Positions 49,986 to 60,750 are shown, counted from the stretch's first letter. The stretch: 64,000 bases of DNA from Candidatus Cloacimonadota bacterium (GCA_030445745.1 JASUTE010000001.1:226035-290034); one strand, 5' to 3'. Notes: generated by a model from the letters alone, not told the origin. A program made the numbers and translations.

Positions 49986-51132
49986 ATGCTCGGTTCCTTA
50001 TAATCTTTTTCAATATTCTTATTGCTTCATCTATTTGCCACTGGCTGGTAAAATAACCCGGACTGAATCTCACAGTTCCGCCCCTGGCAAAAGTTCCTAT
50101 AGTTTTATGTGCTGCTGGCGCACAATGTAATCCCATGCGCGTAGCAATCTCGTATTTGTCAAGTTGAGTAGTAAGATAGCTAAGTGAAATATTAGGTGAA
50201 AACACTGAGAGGATACCAATTTGCTTCTGCAGATCAGCGGGTGATACAAGCACCAGTTCATCTATTGTTTTTAATTGTTCTACAAAATAAGCAGTAATAT
50301 CTTCTTTTTGCTTTTTTATTTTGTTCACAGATGTTGTTAACAGAAAATCTAAAGCGGCATTAAGCCCTGCTAAAGAAGCCACATTTTGGGTGCCACTTTC
50401 GAACTTATCTGGTCGAAAATCAGGTTGTATTTCGAGTTCTGAACGACTACCAGTACCGCCGAACATAAGTGGAGAAAGCTGAATTTTAGGATCACAGTAA
50501 AAACCACCAGTGCCGGTAGGTCCTAATAAGCCCTTATGTCCTGGAAAACAGATAATATCTATGTTTGTGGCAATTTTCTCCAGAGGATAAGTACCGAACA
50601 CCTGAGCTGCATCTAAACAAAAAATCACCTTGTGTTTTTTAGCTACTGCAGCCATTTCTCTGATAGGGAAAATAGACCCAATTACATTGGAAGCAGCTGT
50701 ACTTACCAATAATTTTGGTTTTTTTTGTATTTTCTGCAGAAAATCGTTCCAAATAGGAAAACCATGTTTATCGCATTTAAATTGCGATATTTTTATATTC
50801 CTGGTTTTTTCTAAATGACGCAAAGGACGCATAACCGCATTATGCTCCATACTGGAAGTTAGCACACTGTCACCTTCTGTTAAAATTCCTAGAATAACTG
50901 TATTCAATGCCTGGGTTGCGTTAAGTGTGAAACTAATATTTTCACTGTCTTCTTTTCCAAGTAATTTAACCAGTTTTTCACGTGTTTCGAATAATATAGC
51001 GCTAGCTTTCACAGCAGAGCTATGAGACGAGCGACCGGCATTTGCACCTATTTTGTCTAAAAAATTAAAAACTGCTTGGGCTACTCCAGGAGCTTTGGGA
51101 AAAGAAGTAGCTGCATTATCTAAATAAATCAT
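49978..51132 (-). CDS. Class V aminotransferase (cysteine desulfurase/SufS-like)
   Basis: YLDNAATSFPKAPGV, NATQALN, CLDAAQVFGTYPL, PGHKGLLGPTGTGGFY, GLHCAPAAHKTIGT. Confidence 0.93.
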   Translation of the reverse strand: MIYLDNAATSFPKAPGVAQAVFNFLDKIGANAGRSSHSSAVKASAILFETREKLVKLLGKEDSENISFTLNATQALNTVILGILTEGDSVLTSSMEHNAVMRPLRHLEKTRNIKISQFKCDKHGFPIWNDFLQKIQKKPKLLVSTAASNVIGSIFPIREMAAVAKKHKVIFCLDAAQVFGTYPLEKIATNIDIICFPGHKGLLGPTGTGGFYCDPKIQLSPLMFGGTGSRSELEIQPDFRPDKFESGTQNVASLAGLNAALDFLLTTSVNKIKKQKEDITAYFVEQLKTIDELVLVSPADLQKQIGILSVFSPNISLSYLTTQLDKYEIATRMGLHCAPAAHKTIGTFARGGTVRFSPGYFTSQWQIDEAIRILKKIIRNRAYD

Positions 51133-51322
51133 TTTTCTTACCTTTTTTTCTTAATAAAAACGAGGGTAAAAATGTCAACTTTTTGCTGAAAATAATTGCT
51201 AATAATAGAACTATGCAGCACAAGCATCTTTATTTGATATAAGTGGCCAAAATTTGTATCACCACAAAAAATATTTGACATAAAATATCGGAACGGCAAT
51301 TTAAAGACCAAATGGGGGTAGT

Positions 51323-52123
51323 ATGGCAGGTTTCAATTCACCAAGCAGTATTGCTGAAACCGTGATAAACAAGGTTGGGGTTACTAAGTGCAAAATCGGT
51401 TTTTGGAAGTTGGTAATCTTAGGTATTTTAGCTGGTGCTTTTATTGCTTTTGGTGCTCAGTTAGCCACCCGAGTAGGTGCACTCGTATCAGATCCCGGAA
51501 TATCTATTTTAATTTTTGGGAGTGTGTTTAGTGTTGGCCTCATGCTAGTGGTTATAGCTGGAGCGGAGCTTTTTACTGGTAACAATCTTATGTTCATGTC
51601 TGTTTTAGCTGGTAAAGTCAAATATTCACAAATGTTGCAGAAATGGTTGATAGTTTTCATATCCAATTTTATAGGATCAATGCTTCTAGTTTGGTTTATG
51701 TACAGCTCAGGGCTTGTATCGGGTGATATAGCAGCTGAAGCTATTTCTATAGCACAATCTAAGGTAAGTTTATCTTTCTGGCCAGCTTTTGTGCGTGGTA
51801 TAATGTGTAATTGGCTGGTATGTTTAGCTGTATGGTTGGCTTTAGCTTCCCATGATGTTACAGGAAAATTATTTGGGATATTTTTTCCGATTATGGCTTT
51901 TGCAGCATCAGGGTTTGAACATAGTGTAGCAAATATGTATTTCATTCCTATAGGTATGTATCTGCAAGATCCCATGGAAGCAGTTATGTTAGGAGAAACA
52001 CTTATTACTTGGAAGGGATTTTTCATTAATCTGATTCCCGTTACTTTAGGTAACATAGTAGGTGGTGCTGGTTTCGTAGCTACGCTTTATTGGTTAGTAT
52101 ACTATAAACTTAAAACCAAATAA
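51323..52123 (+). CDS. focA: Formate/nitrite transporter family protein
   Basis: AGAFIAFGAQLAT, GAELFTGNNLMFMS, GIMCNWLVCLAVWLA, GFEHSVANMYFIPIGM, NIVGGAGFVATLYW. Confidence 0.93.
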   Translation: MAGFNSPSSIAETVINKVGVTKCKIGFWKLVILGILAGAFIAFGAQLATRVGALVSDPGISILIFGSVFSVGLMLVVIAGAELFTGNNLMFMSVLAGKVKYSQMLQKWLIVFISNFIGSMLLVWFMYSSGLVSGDIAAEAISIAQSKVSLSFWPAFVRGIMCNWLVCLAVWLALASHDVTGKLFGIFFPIMAFAASGFEHSVANMYFIPIGMYLQDPMEAVMLGETLITWKGFFINLIPVTLGNIVGGAGFVATLYWLVYYKLKTK

Positions 52124-52149
52124 TTCTATTTAGCCCAGTCAAAAGGCGG

Positions 52150-52350
52150 GTGTTTTTGAGGAATATTTTGCAAAATATCTCTGCATATATCTTAGCTGAT
52201 GGTGAAAATAGTCGCATAGGGAGGGGAAAAGGCCTATTGCAAATAAATAATTTCACTATTTTGGGAAACACGATCTTGCTTTTACAAAAGAACTTTCCAC
52301 AAGTTAAAATTGCATCAACCAAGCAGCTGATAATATTTTGTTTAAATTGA
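52150..52350 (+). pseudogene. N-terminal remnant of MobA-like molybdenum cofactor nucleotidyltransferase
   Basis: ISAYILADGENSRIGRGKGLLQINNFTILGNTILLLQKNFPQVKIAS matches the LAGGxSxRMGxxKxLL pattern; only 66 aa. Confidence 0.65.
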
Positions 52351-52382
52351 CAAACCACCAGCTATTTTTGTTTTGTCAAATT

Positions 52383-53315
52383 ATGAAAACAAGATTAGAA
52401 GAACGGATATACACATATTCTAATTATTTAAAACAAAAATTTGGACGCAAGATATTCCGGGTTGGATTGAGCACAGGTATTCCTTGCCCTCATCGAGTAA
52501 AAACAGGTGGTTGTGTTTTTTGCAATCCGCATACCTTTACCGGCGATTATGTTAGGAAAGAACTATCCATTCAGCGACAGCTGCAGGAGGCTGTTCCAAA
52601 AATAAAAGCAAATTGTGGCGATGTAGGTCTGTTGGCCTATTTTCAAGATGAAACTTCCACCGCTGGCAAGATCACAGAATTACAGAAAAAATTCAACTCT
52701 GCGTTAAATTATCCGGAAGTGTATGGATTGGTTCTCTCCACCCGCCCTGATTTTATCAATGTAGAAACAGTAGAGATGTTAAAACAAATCAGTAAACCTG
52801 TTACTGTGGAAATTGGTCTCCAATCAATCCACGATTCCAGTCTGGAATTTTTAAATCGCGGCCATTCCTATAAACAGGTAGATGAAGCTATTAATTTATG
52901 TGGAAATTACGGTTTGGAAGTGGGGGTTCATTTGATTTTGGGTATTCCCGGCGAAAGTTTCCAAGAAATGAAAGCAACCGTGCAATATGTGAGTCAGAAT
53001 GATAACATTAAGCAAGTTAAATTCCATAATTTGGTAGTGTTCAAAAATACTAAGTTGGCTCAGATGATTAAGGCAAAAGAGATAATAAGTATTGACAGCT
53101 ATATCGATATTCTGACTAATTTACTGGCGTATTTAAAAGGAAATAAGGTTGTAACTCGCTTATTCACTTCCAATATTACTGGCAGTGAGCTAGCAGTGGG
53201 TAATTTGACTGGTAATAAAACCAAATGGATGAACCAGTTAAGAAAAACTATGATAGCACGTGATATAGTGCAGGGTAGCAAAACAGATTTAACCTATGAA
53301 GGGAGGCAGGTATGA
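52383..53315 (+). CDS. TIGR01212/YhcC-like radical SAM protein
   Basis: VGLSTGIPCPHRVKTGGCVFCNP, YFQDETSTAG, STRPDFI, VEIGLQSIHDSSLEFLNRGH, HLILGIPGE. Confidence 0.92.
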   Translation: MKTRLEERIYTYSNYLKQKFGRKIFRVGLSTGIPCPHRVKTGGCVFCNPHTFTGDYVRKELSIQRQLQEAVPKIKANCGDVGLLAYFQDETSTAGKITELQKKFNSALNYPEVYGLVLSTRPDFINVETVEMLKQISKPVTVEIGLQSIHDSSLEFLNRGHSYKQVDEAINLCGNYGLEVGVHLILGIPGESFQEMKATVQYVSQNDNIKQVKFHNLVVFKNTKLAQMIKAKEIISIDSYIDILTNLLAYLKGNKVVTRLFTSNITGSELAVGNLTGNKTKWMNQLRKTMIARDIVQGSKTDLTYEGRQV

Positions 53316-54565
53316 TCAATGCTCATAAATTAATTAAAGAGCTTGGCTTTGAGAGATTGGCTGGCAGTAGAGCAGAAGCCCGCGCAGCTGAGATTTTAAC
53401 TAAATATTTTAAAGAAATGGGATTGGGACCAAAATTAGAAAGCTTCGAGTTAACCAGTTTTGACACTGGTGTAGCAAACGTAATTTGCAAAGGAAAGTCA
53501 TTTCCTGCGCATCCCTTTGGTTTGAACAAAAATGCTGAAGTAGCAGGAGAATTGGTATATTTAGATAATCCAGAGGTCATCAATTACAATTTAGGTGCCT
53601 ATAAAGATAAGCTCATTATATCCTCTCGTTATAGCCGTCAACTTGCCTTAGATGCACAAAGAGCGGGGATAGCAGGTTTTATTCGTATAGGAAGTCCACA
53701 GCGTGAAGCTCCCAGCTCTTCTCATCGCCAAAAGAATTTCAAAGATGGCTACATAGATTCTGTAACTGTTAAATACAAAGATGGTGAAAAACTGATAAAA
53801 TTAGCTGGCAATCGCGCTAAACTTACAATTAAACAAAAGGTCAAACAAGCAACAGCGCATAACATTGTGTGTGATATCAAAGGTAAAGGTTATGATGATA
53901 ACTTGATAGTAGTGGGAGCTCATTACGACAGTGTAGCACGTTCTCCTGCTGCATCCGATAATGGTGGCGGAACAGCTACAGTTATAAAAGCAGCAGAATA
54001 TTTCAGTAACCACATTCCTCAGCGTGATTTACGCTTTGTGCTATTCTCTGGTGAAGAGTTAGGACTATTAGGTAGTCAGGCTTTTGTAGAAAAACATAAA
54101 CAAGAATTAAACAAGCGATGCCAAATAATGGTAAACGTAGATGTAGCAGGTGATGTGGTTGGTTTCGATGTGGCCAGGGTAATTGGGACAAAGGAGCTCA
54201 TGGGATATTTTGAGGGACTTAGCAAAGAGATTGGCCTAGCATTTTACTCTGATCTGGATATTTACAGTAGCGACAGCATGCCATTTGCCAAGTATGAAAT
54301 TCCTTCGGTAAATATTTTGCGCTATGGCGGTAAGGGTTCCTACTTTATTCATACACCGCAAGATTCTCCTCGACAAATTACCCAAAAAGGTTTGGAAAGC
54401 ACAATAACGGCTACAATAAATTTCTTGAAACACATTTTGAACGCTGAGATCTTTCCTATAAAGAAAGAAATTGATACTTCTCTGCGCGAGAAAATAGAAA
54501 AATATCTTTGGAATTTGAATTTTGAAGAACCGAAACTGGATTGGAAACCTAAATATAAGAGATGA
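53312..54565 (+). CDS. M28-family zinc aminopeptidase
   Basis: VVGAHYDSVARSPAASDNGGGTATVIKAA, FSGEELGLLGSQAFVEKH, IHTPQDSP. Confidence 0.92.
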   Translation: MINAHKLIKELGFERLAGSRAEARAAEILTKYFKEMGLGPKLESFELTSFDTGVANVICKGKSFPAHPFGLNKNAEVAGELVYLDNPEVINYNLGAYKDKLIISSRYSRQLALDAQRAGIAGFIRIGSPQREAPSSSHRQKNFKDGYIDSVTVKYKDGEKLIKLAGNRAKLTIKQKVKQATAHNIVCDIKGKGYDDNLIVVGAHYDSVARSPAASDNGGGTATVIKAAEYFSNHIPQRDLRFVLFSGEELGLLGSQAFVEKHKQELNKRCQIMVNVDVAGDVVGFDVARVIGTKELMGYFEGLSKEIGLAFYSDLDIYSSDSMPFAKYEIPSVNILRYGGKGSYFIHTPQDSPRQITQKGLESTITATINFLKHILNAEIFPIKKEIDTSLREKIEKYLWNLNFEEPKLDWKPKYKR

Positions 54566-57500
54566 ATTTATTTGAAAAAAGAATAAAACAACTTCAGAGA
54601 AAACAGAATATTGTTAATTTGCTCTACTTTTTGTTGTTGGCTGTAACTGTATTTCTGTTAATTTGGAATATTTTTGCAGCAATTTTTCTGGGATATGGCC
54701 AAAATTTAGCTGTAATGTTCCTGTTCTCGTTAAGTCTGAAGATATTTTTAGCCCTGACTATTTTGTATTTAGCGCTAAAAGCGAGTCGCAGTTTATTTTC
54801 CTCTAAACAAGCAGCTACTTATTTAGACCAATACAACCAAGATGAGTACGATACCTATTTAAATGCTTTGGAATTGGCTTCTCAACCAGATATAGATAAA
54901 GATATTTGGCAGCGAATTGCTCAGAAAGCGGATACAAAGGCAGAAAAGCAAGAGGTGAAAACCAATAACCAGCAACTGAAACAAATATTAATGCCAGCTA
55001 CAGCTATTATAATCATTTCTGTAGCAGCTTTTCTTATTTTTCCCAGTGGCTACCAAAAAGCTTGGAATTTTTTCCAATTACAGAAAATACCCGAAAAACA
55101 GCATAAACAATTTGTTGAATTAATTCCAGGCGATATACAGTTAACTCGCAATGAAGATTTGGAAATAAAAGTTATAAAACCGGAAAATACTCAGCATCAG
55201 CTTTTTTTGCGGTATCATGAAAAATGGCGCAATTACCAAATGCCAGAATTTAGCTATAAATTAAACAATGTGGAGCGTTCTTTCGATTATTTTGTAAAAA
55301 CACCTTATGCAATTTCCGATACTTTCCGAGTGGAAGTGTTCGAATTACCTATGATAAAAGAATTGAAAATAAAATATGAATATCCCAGCTATACAAATCT
55401 ACCTGATAGTTATGAAACTACAGCGCATGGCAGAATAGAAGCACTGGCTAATAGCCAAGTGAAAATTGAGATCAAATCCAATAATCCACTTAAGTCTGCA
55501 GAAGCAATTTTTTCTTTCGGGAAGGTTTTGCCTATGCAAAGATTGGGGAAACAAAGCTTTAGCTGTGAATTTGAACTAACTGAAAGTGGATCTTATCATA
55601 TAAATCTGGTAGATATTTTAGGAAATAAGTCGCGTCCAATCGAGCGACAGATAAAGGTTGTGGCAGATGAATACCCCGAAATAGAAATAACAAAACCCGG
55701 CCAAGATACTTTATTAACCCAGAATATGCTGCTACCGCTTAGAATTTTAGCTTCCGATGATTTTGGTCTGCAAAATTTGCAACTGATTTACCAGATCAAT
55801 TCCGAACTAGCTGATACTGTGCAAATTCAAAACACTATTAGGAATAGAGATATTTCTATAGATCACGTTTTCGATTTGAAAGAGCAGTATCTTATTCCAG
55901 GTGATAGAGTTACATATTGGGCTACTGTGCAAGATAACAGTCCTCGGCATAAACAGTCGACATCTGAGGCCTATGTGGCAAAATTTCCCTCTATTGAACA
56001 GATATATCGCGAAATTGAAACTGAAGAAAGGCAAAAGCAAGAGAGTTTGAACAAGGTGCTACAAGAGAGTGAAAAATTAAATCGTGAGATGGAAACAAAA
56101 CGCTTGGATATAATGAAAAAAGAAGATTATGATTGGCAAGATAAAAAAGATTTACAGCAAATTTTGCAGAAACAAGAGGCTTTAAATTCCAAGATAGAGA
56201 AGATTGCCCAAGACTACAAAAAATTAACTGAAAAATTCGAACAGAATAATGCACTTTCGCAGGAAACATTGGATAAGATGCGTAAAATTCAGGAAATAAT
56301 GGAAGAAATAGCGAATGAAGACTTAAAAAAAGCTATGGAGAAAATGCAAGAAGCCATGCAAAAGATGGATCCTGAATCTATGAAAAAAGCGATGGAAGAT
56401 TTCAAATTCTCCATGGAAGATTTTTCCAAAAAATTGGAACAAACTTTGAATCTACTGGAAAATATAAAGAAGGAACAGGCGTTACAAAAAGCTTTGGAGA
56501 TTTCTGAAGAAGCCAGTAAAATGCAGAAAGAGCTGAACAATAAAACAGCTAATAACGAGCTTTCACCTTCACAGCAGGCAAAACAACAACAAGAGATTGC
56601 CAAGAAAATGGAAAAATTACAGAATCAACTGGCTACAACAGATTCTATGCTGACTACTCCTACAGATGATGAGATTAAGAAAATGATGGAAGAGTTGAAA
56701 AAACAGATGCAGTCTGATAGTTTAGCTCAAAAAATGCAGGAGATGAGCCAATCTTTACAGCAAAATAAACCGCCAATGCAACAGATGCAGCAAGCTCAAC
56801 AAAAGATGCAAGCATATAGCCAGCAACTGGGGAAAATGAAAAATTCCATGTCTTCGGGGATGATGAATATGAATATTGATGCGGTGCAAGATGCTATTAC
56901 CAATCTTATTTTCATATCGCATCTACATGAACGTTCAGCTGCCAAATTTAGCCAAGATCCTTTTGCAATTTTGCCAGCCCAAATAGCGAATTTCGAAAGT
57001 ATAAATCGGACATTACAAGAGTTGTACCAAACGCCGATGATAATTCTTGTTTTGGGTGCTAAATTTATCTATGATGCCAATCTTACCCAAACTGCTTACC
57101 GCGAGATGTTTGCCTATATTAATGATGCCCAAAAAAGTAGAGTAGATTCTTACTTGGAAGATATCCAGAAGGGATTGAATACTATGATTTACGATTTAAT
57201 GATGGCACGCGATAATATGAATAGCAGTGGCGGTGGTGGTGGAATGCAGCAGTTGATGCAGGCTATGCAGCAAATGGGAGAACAACAAATGGCAATGAAT
57301 ATGCTCACTCAGCAGCTTTTACAGCAACTGGGACAAGAAGGTAGAATTAGCAATGAAACTAGACAGCAAATGCAGCGCTTGGCACGAGACGAGAAACGGT
57401 TAGCAGAGAATTTAAAGCGAGTACTTCAGAATAATCCTGAAGCTCAAAAACAGACAAATTCCTTGAATAAAATTATAGAAGATTTAGAAGAAATTTCACG

Positions 57501-57783
57501 CCGCTTGCAATACAACCGTTTGGATAAGTCTGTAGTAGAAAAACAGGAACGGATTTTATCGCGTTTATTAGATGCCCAAAAATCTATTCATAAGCGCGAT
57601 TATAGCAAAAAACGTCAAGGGAAACAGAGCGAAGTGGAAGACTGGAAATTGCCCGAAGATGTGCAATTACAGTTTGAAAAATTAAAACAAAAAGCACTTT
57701 TACAAGAGAATTATGAAAATTATCCTTTACAATATCAAAAAATAATACGTGAATATCTAAAAAGATTGAATGAGGCTGAATAA
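54562..57783 (+). CDS. Large DUF4175-like membrane protein with Met/Gln-rich coiled-coil region
   Basis: N-terminal TM segments, Ig-like middle, long M/Q/K-rich helical region. Confidence 0.65.
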   Translation: MNLFEKRIKQLQRKQNIVNLLYFLLLAVTVFLLIWNIFAAIFLGYGQNLAVMFLFSLSLKIFLALTILYLALKASRSLFSSKQAATYLDQYNQDEYDTYLNALELASQPDIDKDIWQRIAQKADTKAEKQEVKTNNQQLKQILMPATAIIIISVAAFLIFPSGYQKAWNFFQLQKIPEKQHKQFVELIPGDIQLTRNEDLEIKVIKPENTQHQLFLRYHEKWRNYQMPEFSYKLNNVERSFDYFVKTPYAISDTFRVEVFELPMIKELKIKYEYPSYTNLPDSYETTAHGRIEALANSQVKIEIKSNNPLKSAEAIFSFGKVLPMQRLGKQSFSCEFELTESGSYHINLVDILGNKSRPIERQIKVVADEYPEIEITKPGQDTLLTQNMLLPLRILASDDFGLQNLQLIYQINSELADTVQIQNTIRNRDISIDHVFDLKEQYLIPGDRVTYWATVQDNSPRHKQSTSEAYVAKFPSIEQIYREIETEERQKQESLNKVLQESEKLNREMETKRLDIMKKEDYDWQDKKDLQQILQKQEALNSKIEKIAQDYKKLTEKFEQNNALSQETLDKMRKIQEIMEEIANEDLKKAMEKMQEAMQKMDPESMKKAMEDFKFSMEDFSKKLEQTLNLLENIKKEQALQKALEISEEASKMQKELNNKTANNELSPSQQAKQQQEIAKKMEKLQNQLATTDSMLTTPTDDEIKKMMEELKKQMQSDSLAQKMQEMSQSLQQNKPPMQQMQQAQQKMQAYSQQLGKMKNSMSSGMMNMNIDAVQDAITNLIFISHLHERSAAKFSQDPFAILPAQIANFESINRTLQELYQTPMIILVLGAKFIYDANLTQTAYREMFAYINDAQKSRVDSYLEDIQKGLNTMIYDLMMARDNMNSSGGGGGMQQLMQAMQQMGEQQMAMNMLTQQLLQQLGQEGRISNETRQQMQRLARDEKRLAENLKRVLQNNPEAQKQTNSLNKIIEDLEEISRRLQYNRLDKSVVEKQERILSRLLDAQKSIHKRDYSKKRQGKQSEVEDWKLPEDVQLQFEKLKQKALLQENYENYPLQYQKIIREYLKRLNEAE

Positions 57784-59507
57784 TGTGCAAAAGAATTTCT
57801 CTAATTATTATTTTACTAAGCTTTTTCTCTTTGATTTTAACGGCGTCAGAAGAGTTAGATCGAAGAACAACTTTATTAAACCAAGCCAATCATTTCACCA
57901 TTCGCCGTAATTACGAAAAAGCCAATTCAATCTACAAAAAGTTACTGCAAGAAAATCCAGATGATTACATTGTTGCTGAGAAACTGATACAAAACTACTT
58001 TAAAACGTCACAAATAGAAGCTGCTGAAGAGCTGATAGAAAAATATAGTAAGAAATTTCCCGAATTAACTCTGCTACGGCTTAATACTGTTCTTCTAATA
58101 AATCTGGGTAAAACTGAAGAAGCATATTCTGAAATTGAAAACTATTTTAATACAACCCCAAAGAATTTAAATCGATATCGAGAGTTTTCTCTGCTATTCC
58201 AAACCAATAAACAATATAAGTATGCTATTAAGTTACTTTTGGAAGCTAGAGAGATAGCACAGGATGAATTTCTGAACGCTCGCCTATTAGCTAATAATTA
58301 CCAGTATTTGGGAGAGTATGAAAAAGCAATTACAGAGTATATTCGCTATTTGCGAAAAAATAAATCTTATCGCTTTTATGTTTATAATCGTATAAAAGAT
58401 ATGCTAAAGCAAGATCCAGTTTTAGTGGAAGTTTTGCAAACAGAATATGAAAGATGGGATAACCAACAGGTGAGTGAACTCTATGCTAAAAGTTTAACTT
58501 ATGTAGGAAAATATGAAATGGCTTTACAGATTTATAGTAAATTAGATGCAAAACTACTTAGGGATTTTGCTGAATCACAGTATAAACTTGGCAACTACAC
58601 GATTGCCAAAAAAGCTTTACAACAATATATTCAGCGCGAAGTTTCTGCTATCGCCATTGCCGAAGCACAACTTACTCTAGCAGATATCTACATAACTAAT
58701 AATGAATTTGAAGCGGCGCAAGAAATTCTATGGCAAGTCTACCAGAACAAAGAGTTACAAAACAGGCGCAATTTCTATCGTTCTCATGCCAATATGAACT
58801 GTCGGGTTAAATTAGCAGAACTGGCTATGAAGCAGGGGAAAGACGCTGAGTTAATAGTGCAATATTACCAAGAAGCGCGTAAATTTGCTATGAATTCCAG
58901 CGAGAAACAACTATTAGATTTGAAAATAATTGATTATTTAACCATGCAGGGTGATTTCGAGGCAGCTTCCCAAAAATTGCAAAAAATAAAAGGAAATACA
59001 GAAATAGGTACCCAAGTAGATAAATTGGCAGATTACTATACCTTTTTATTAGCTTTCATTCAGCAAAAGGAATCTGCTGATAGTCTACTTACCGAGGTAA
59101 TGATAAATATCCCGCAAAATAAACAAATTAATAATATTTTGCTGCTTAAAGAAATTGTTAAAGATATGTCTGTTGAATCAAAAAGTAAGGTATTAACAGC
59201 TTTTCGTAAGAAAAACATCTATCAGTACAGTTCTGCGATGACTATATTAGATAGTTTAAGTACTAATATACAAGAGCAGGGACAAGTAAAAATTTTACAA
59301 GGTATGTGGGCATTAGAAAATAACGATCCGCAAGCTCAAAAATATTTCGAGTTCGACTTTCAAAAACCAATTCTAAAAGAGATAGCTGCATATTTCGAAG
59401 CAATGTTGGAAAAAGATGGTCAAATTAAATCACTTATGGCTTCTGAATTTTTGAAAAATAACCCTAATGCAGTGTTTGCTCCACAATTTCGGGAATTTGT
59501 CCAATGA
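57783..59507 (+). CDS. TPR-repeat secreted/periplasmic protein
   Basis: Signal peptide; TPR-like repeats (KANSIYKKLLQENPDDYIVAEKL, YEKAITEYIRYL). Confidence 0.78.
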   Translation: MCKRISLIIILLSFFSLILTASEELDRRTTLLNQANHFTIRRNYEKANSIYKKLLQENPDDYIVAEKLIQNYFKTSQIEAAEELIEKYSKKFPELTLLRLNTVLLINLGKTEEAYSEIENYFNTTPKNLNRYREFSLLFQTNKQYKYAIKLLLEAREIAQDEFLNARLLANNYQYLGEYEKAITEYIRYLRKNKSYRFYVYNRIKDMLKQDPVLVEVLQTEYERWDNQQVSELYAKSLTYVGKYEMALQIYSKLDAKLLRDFAESQYKLGNYTIAKKALQQYIQREVSAIAIAEAQLTLADIYITNNEFEAAQEILWQVYQNKELQNRRNFYRSHANMNCRVKLAELAMKQGKDAELIVQYYQEARKFAMNSSEKQLLDLKIIDYLTMQGDFEAASQKLQKIKGNTEIGTQVDKLADYYTFLLAFIQQKESADSLLTEVMINIPQNKQINNILLLKEIVKDMSVESKSKVLTAFRKKNIYQYSSAMTILDSLSTNIQEQGQVKILQGMWALENNDPQAQKYFEFDFQKPILKEIAAYFEAMLEKDGQIKSLMASEFLKNNPNAVFAPQFREFVQ

Positions 59508-59755
59508 GCTTTAGTAAATTCTTAATATATCTGCTGTTAGCTTTTTTGGCAATTAGATTTTCTGCATATATTTTTTCTTTTGCGATAAAATTCTGGTACA
59601 TCAGTATTCCTGTAATAATTTATCTGCTGATAAGAAGTAGGAAGAAAAGTTTGAAAAAAAAGAATGACAATGACATTATTGATGCAGATTTCACGGTGAT
59701 AGAAGATGACGAAGATGACGAAGAAGACAAAGAAGACAAAGAAGACAAAGATTGA
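59504..59755 (+). CDS. Small membrane protein with acidic repeat tail
   Basis: Two hydrophobic stretches then DDEDDEEDKEDKEDKD; start overlaps upstream stop. Confidence 0.6.
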   Translation: MSFSKFLIYLLLAFLAIRFSAYIFSFAIKFWYISIPVIIYLLIRSRKKSLKKKNDNDIIDADFTVIEDDEDDEEDKEDKEDKD

Positions 59756-60644
59756 ACTAAATAAACACAACCACGCTTTGCTAAATAATTTCTGCTTTCA
59801 TCTGCAAGTAGAAAAAGGCTTAAGCGAAAATACAATTACCAGCTATCGTTTCGATGTAACTCAATTTTTAGAATATTACTTAAAAGATGCAGAAACAGCT
59901 ACTGAAAAAGATATTATAAACTTTTTAGTAGATCTACAGCAGATGCATCAAACCCACAAAAGCCTAGCGCGCAAACGTAGTTCCTTGAAAATTTTCTACG
60001 ATTTTTTGAAAGATGATGCTATACCAATCAGAGTAGATTTTTCTAAAATTCCTACTATAAAATACGATCAAACTATACCAGATATTCTCTCGGTGCGGCA
60101 AATGAAAAGACTTTTAGCCAGTATAGATACATCTTCCAATTTAGGATTACGGAACAAGGCTATGTTAGAGCTGATGTACGCCTGTGGCTTACGCGTTTCA
60201 GAGGTCATTGGGCTATCTATCCACGATATTTTTTGGCAGGAGGAGGTGGTTAGAGTATTTGGGAAAGGTAAAAAAGTTCGTATGGTGCCAGTAGCGAAAA
60301 CAGCTTTACGCTGTTTGAAAGATTATATAAATAATTCTCGCCGTCAGTTACGCCAGGAAAAACAAACGGATATTCTTTTTCTAAACCGATTGGGTAATAA
60401 ACTTACCCGAATGGGTATTTGGAAAATTATAGATAAGATAGCTAAAAATAGTGGTATCGATAAAGATATTTCACCCCATACTTTTAGGCATTGCTTTGCT
60501 ACTCATCTTTTAGAAGCAGGTGCCAATTTACGCATGGTGCAAATGCTTCTGGGTCATGCCAGCATAAATACTACACAAGTTTATACCAATATTGACAGTA
60601 CATACATTTCCACACAACACAGAAAGTATCATCCTCGTTATTGA
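59706..60644 (+). CDS. xerD: XerD-like tyrosine recombinase (start uncertain)
   Basis: VEKGLSENTITSYRFDV, MYACGLRVSEVIGL, GKGKKVRMVPV, SPHTFRHCFATHLLEAGANLRMVQMLLGHASINTTQVYTN. Confidence 0.93.
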   Translation: MTKMTKKTKKTKKTKIELNKHNHALLNNFCFHLQVEKGLSENTITSYRFDVTQFLEYYLKDAETATEKDIINFLVDLQQMHQTHKSLARKRSSLKIFYDFLKDDAIPIRVDFSKIPTIKYDQTIPDILSVRQMKRLLASIDTSSNLGLRNKAMLELMYACGLRVSEVIGLSIHDIFWQEEVVRVFGKGKKVRMVPVAKTALRCLKDYINNSRRQLRQEKQTDILFLNRLGNKLTRMGIWKIIDKIAKNSGIDKDISPHTFRHCFATHLLEAGANLRMVQMLLGHASINTTQVYTNIDSTYISTQHRKYHPRY

Positions 60645-60750
60645 AACTTGTTGACTGAGAGCAGGTTATTCCGATATAAATTTATAGAATTGTTGACAAT
60701 AAAAAAAAAATAATAAAAATGGTAATACAATAAAAATGGAGGTACAAAAA

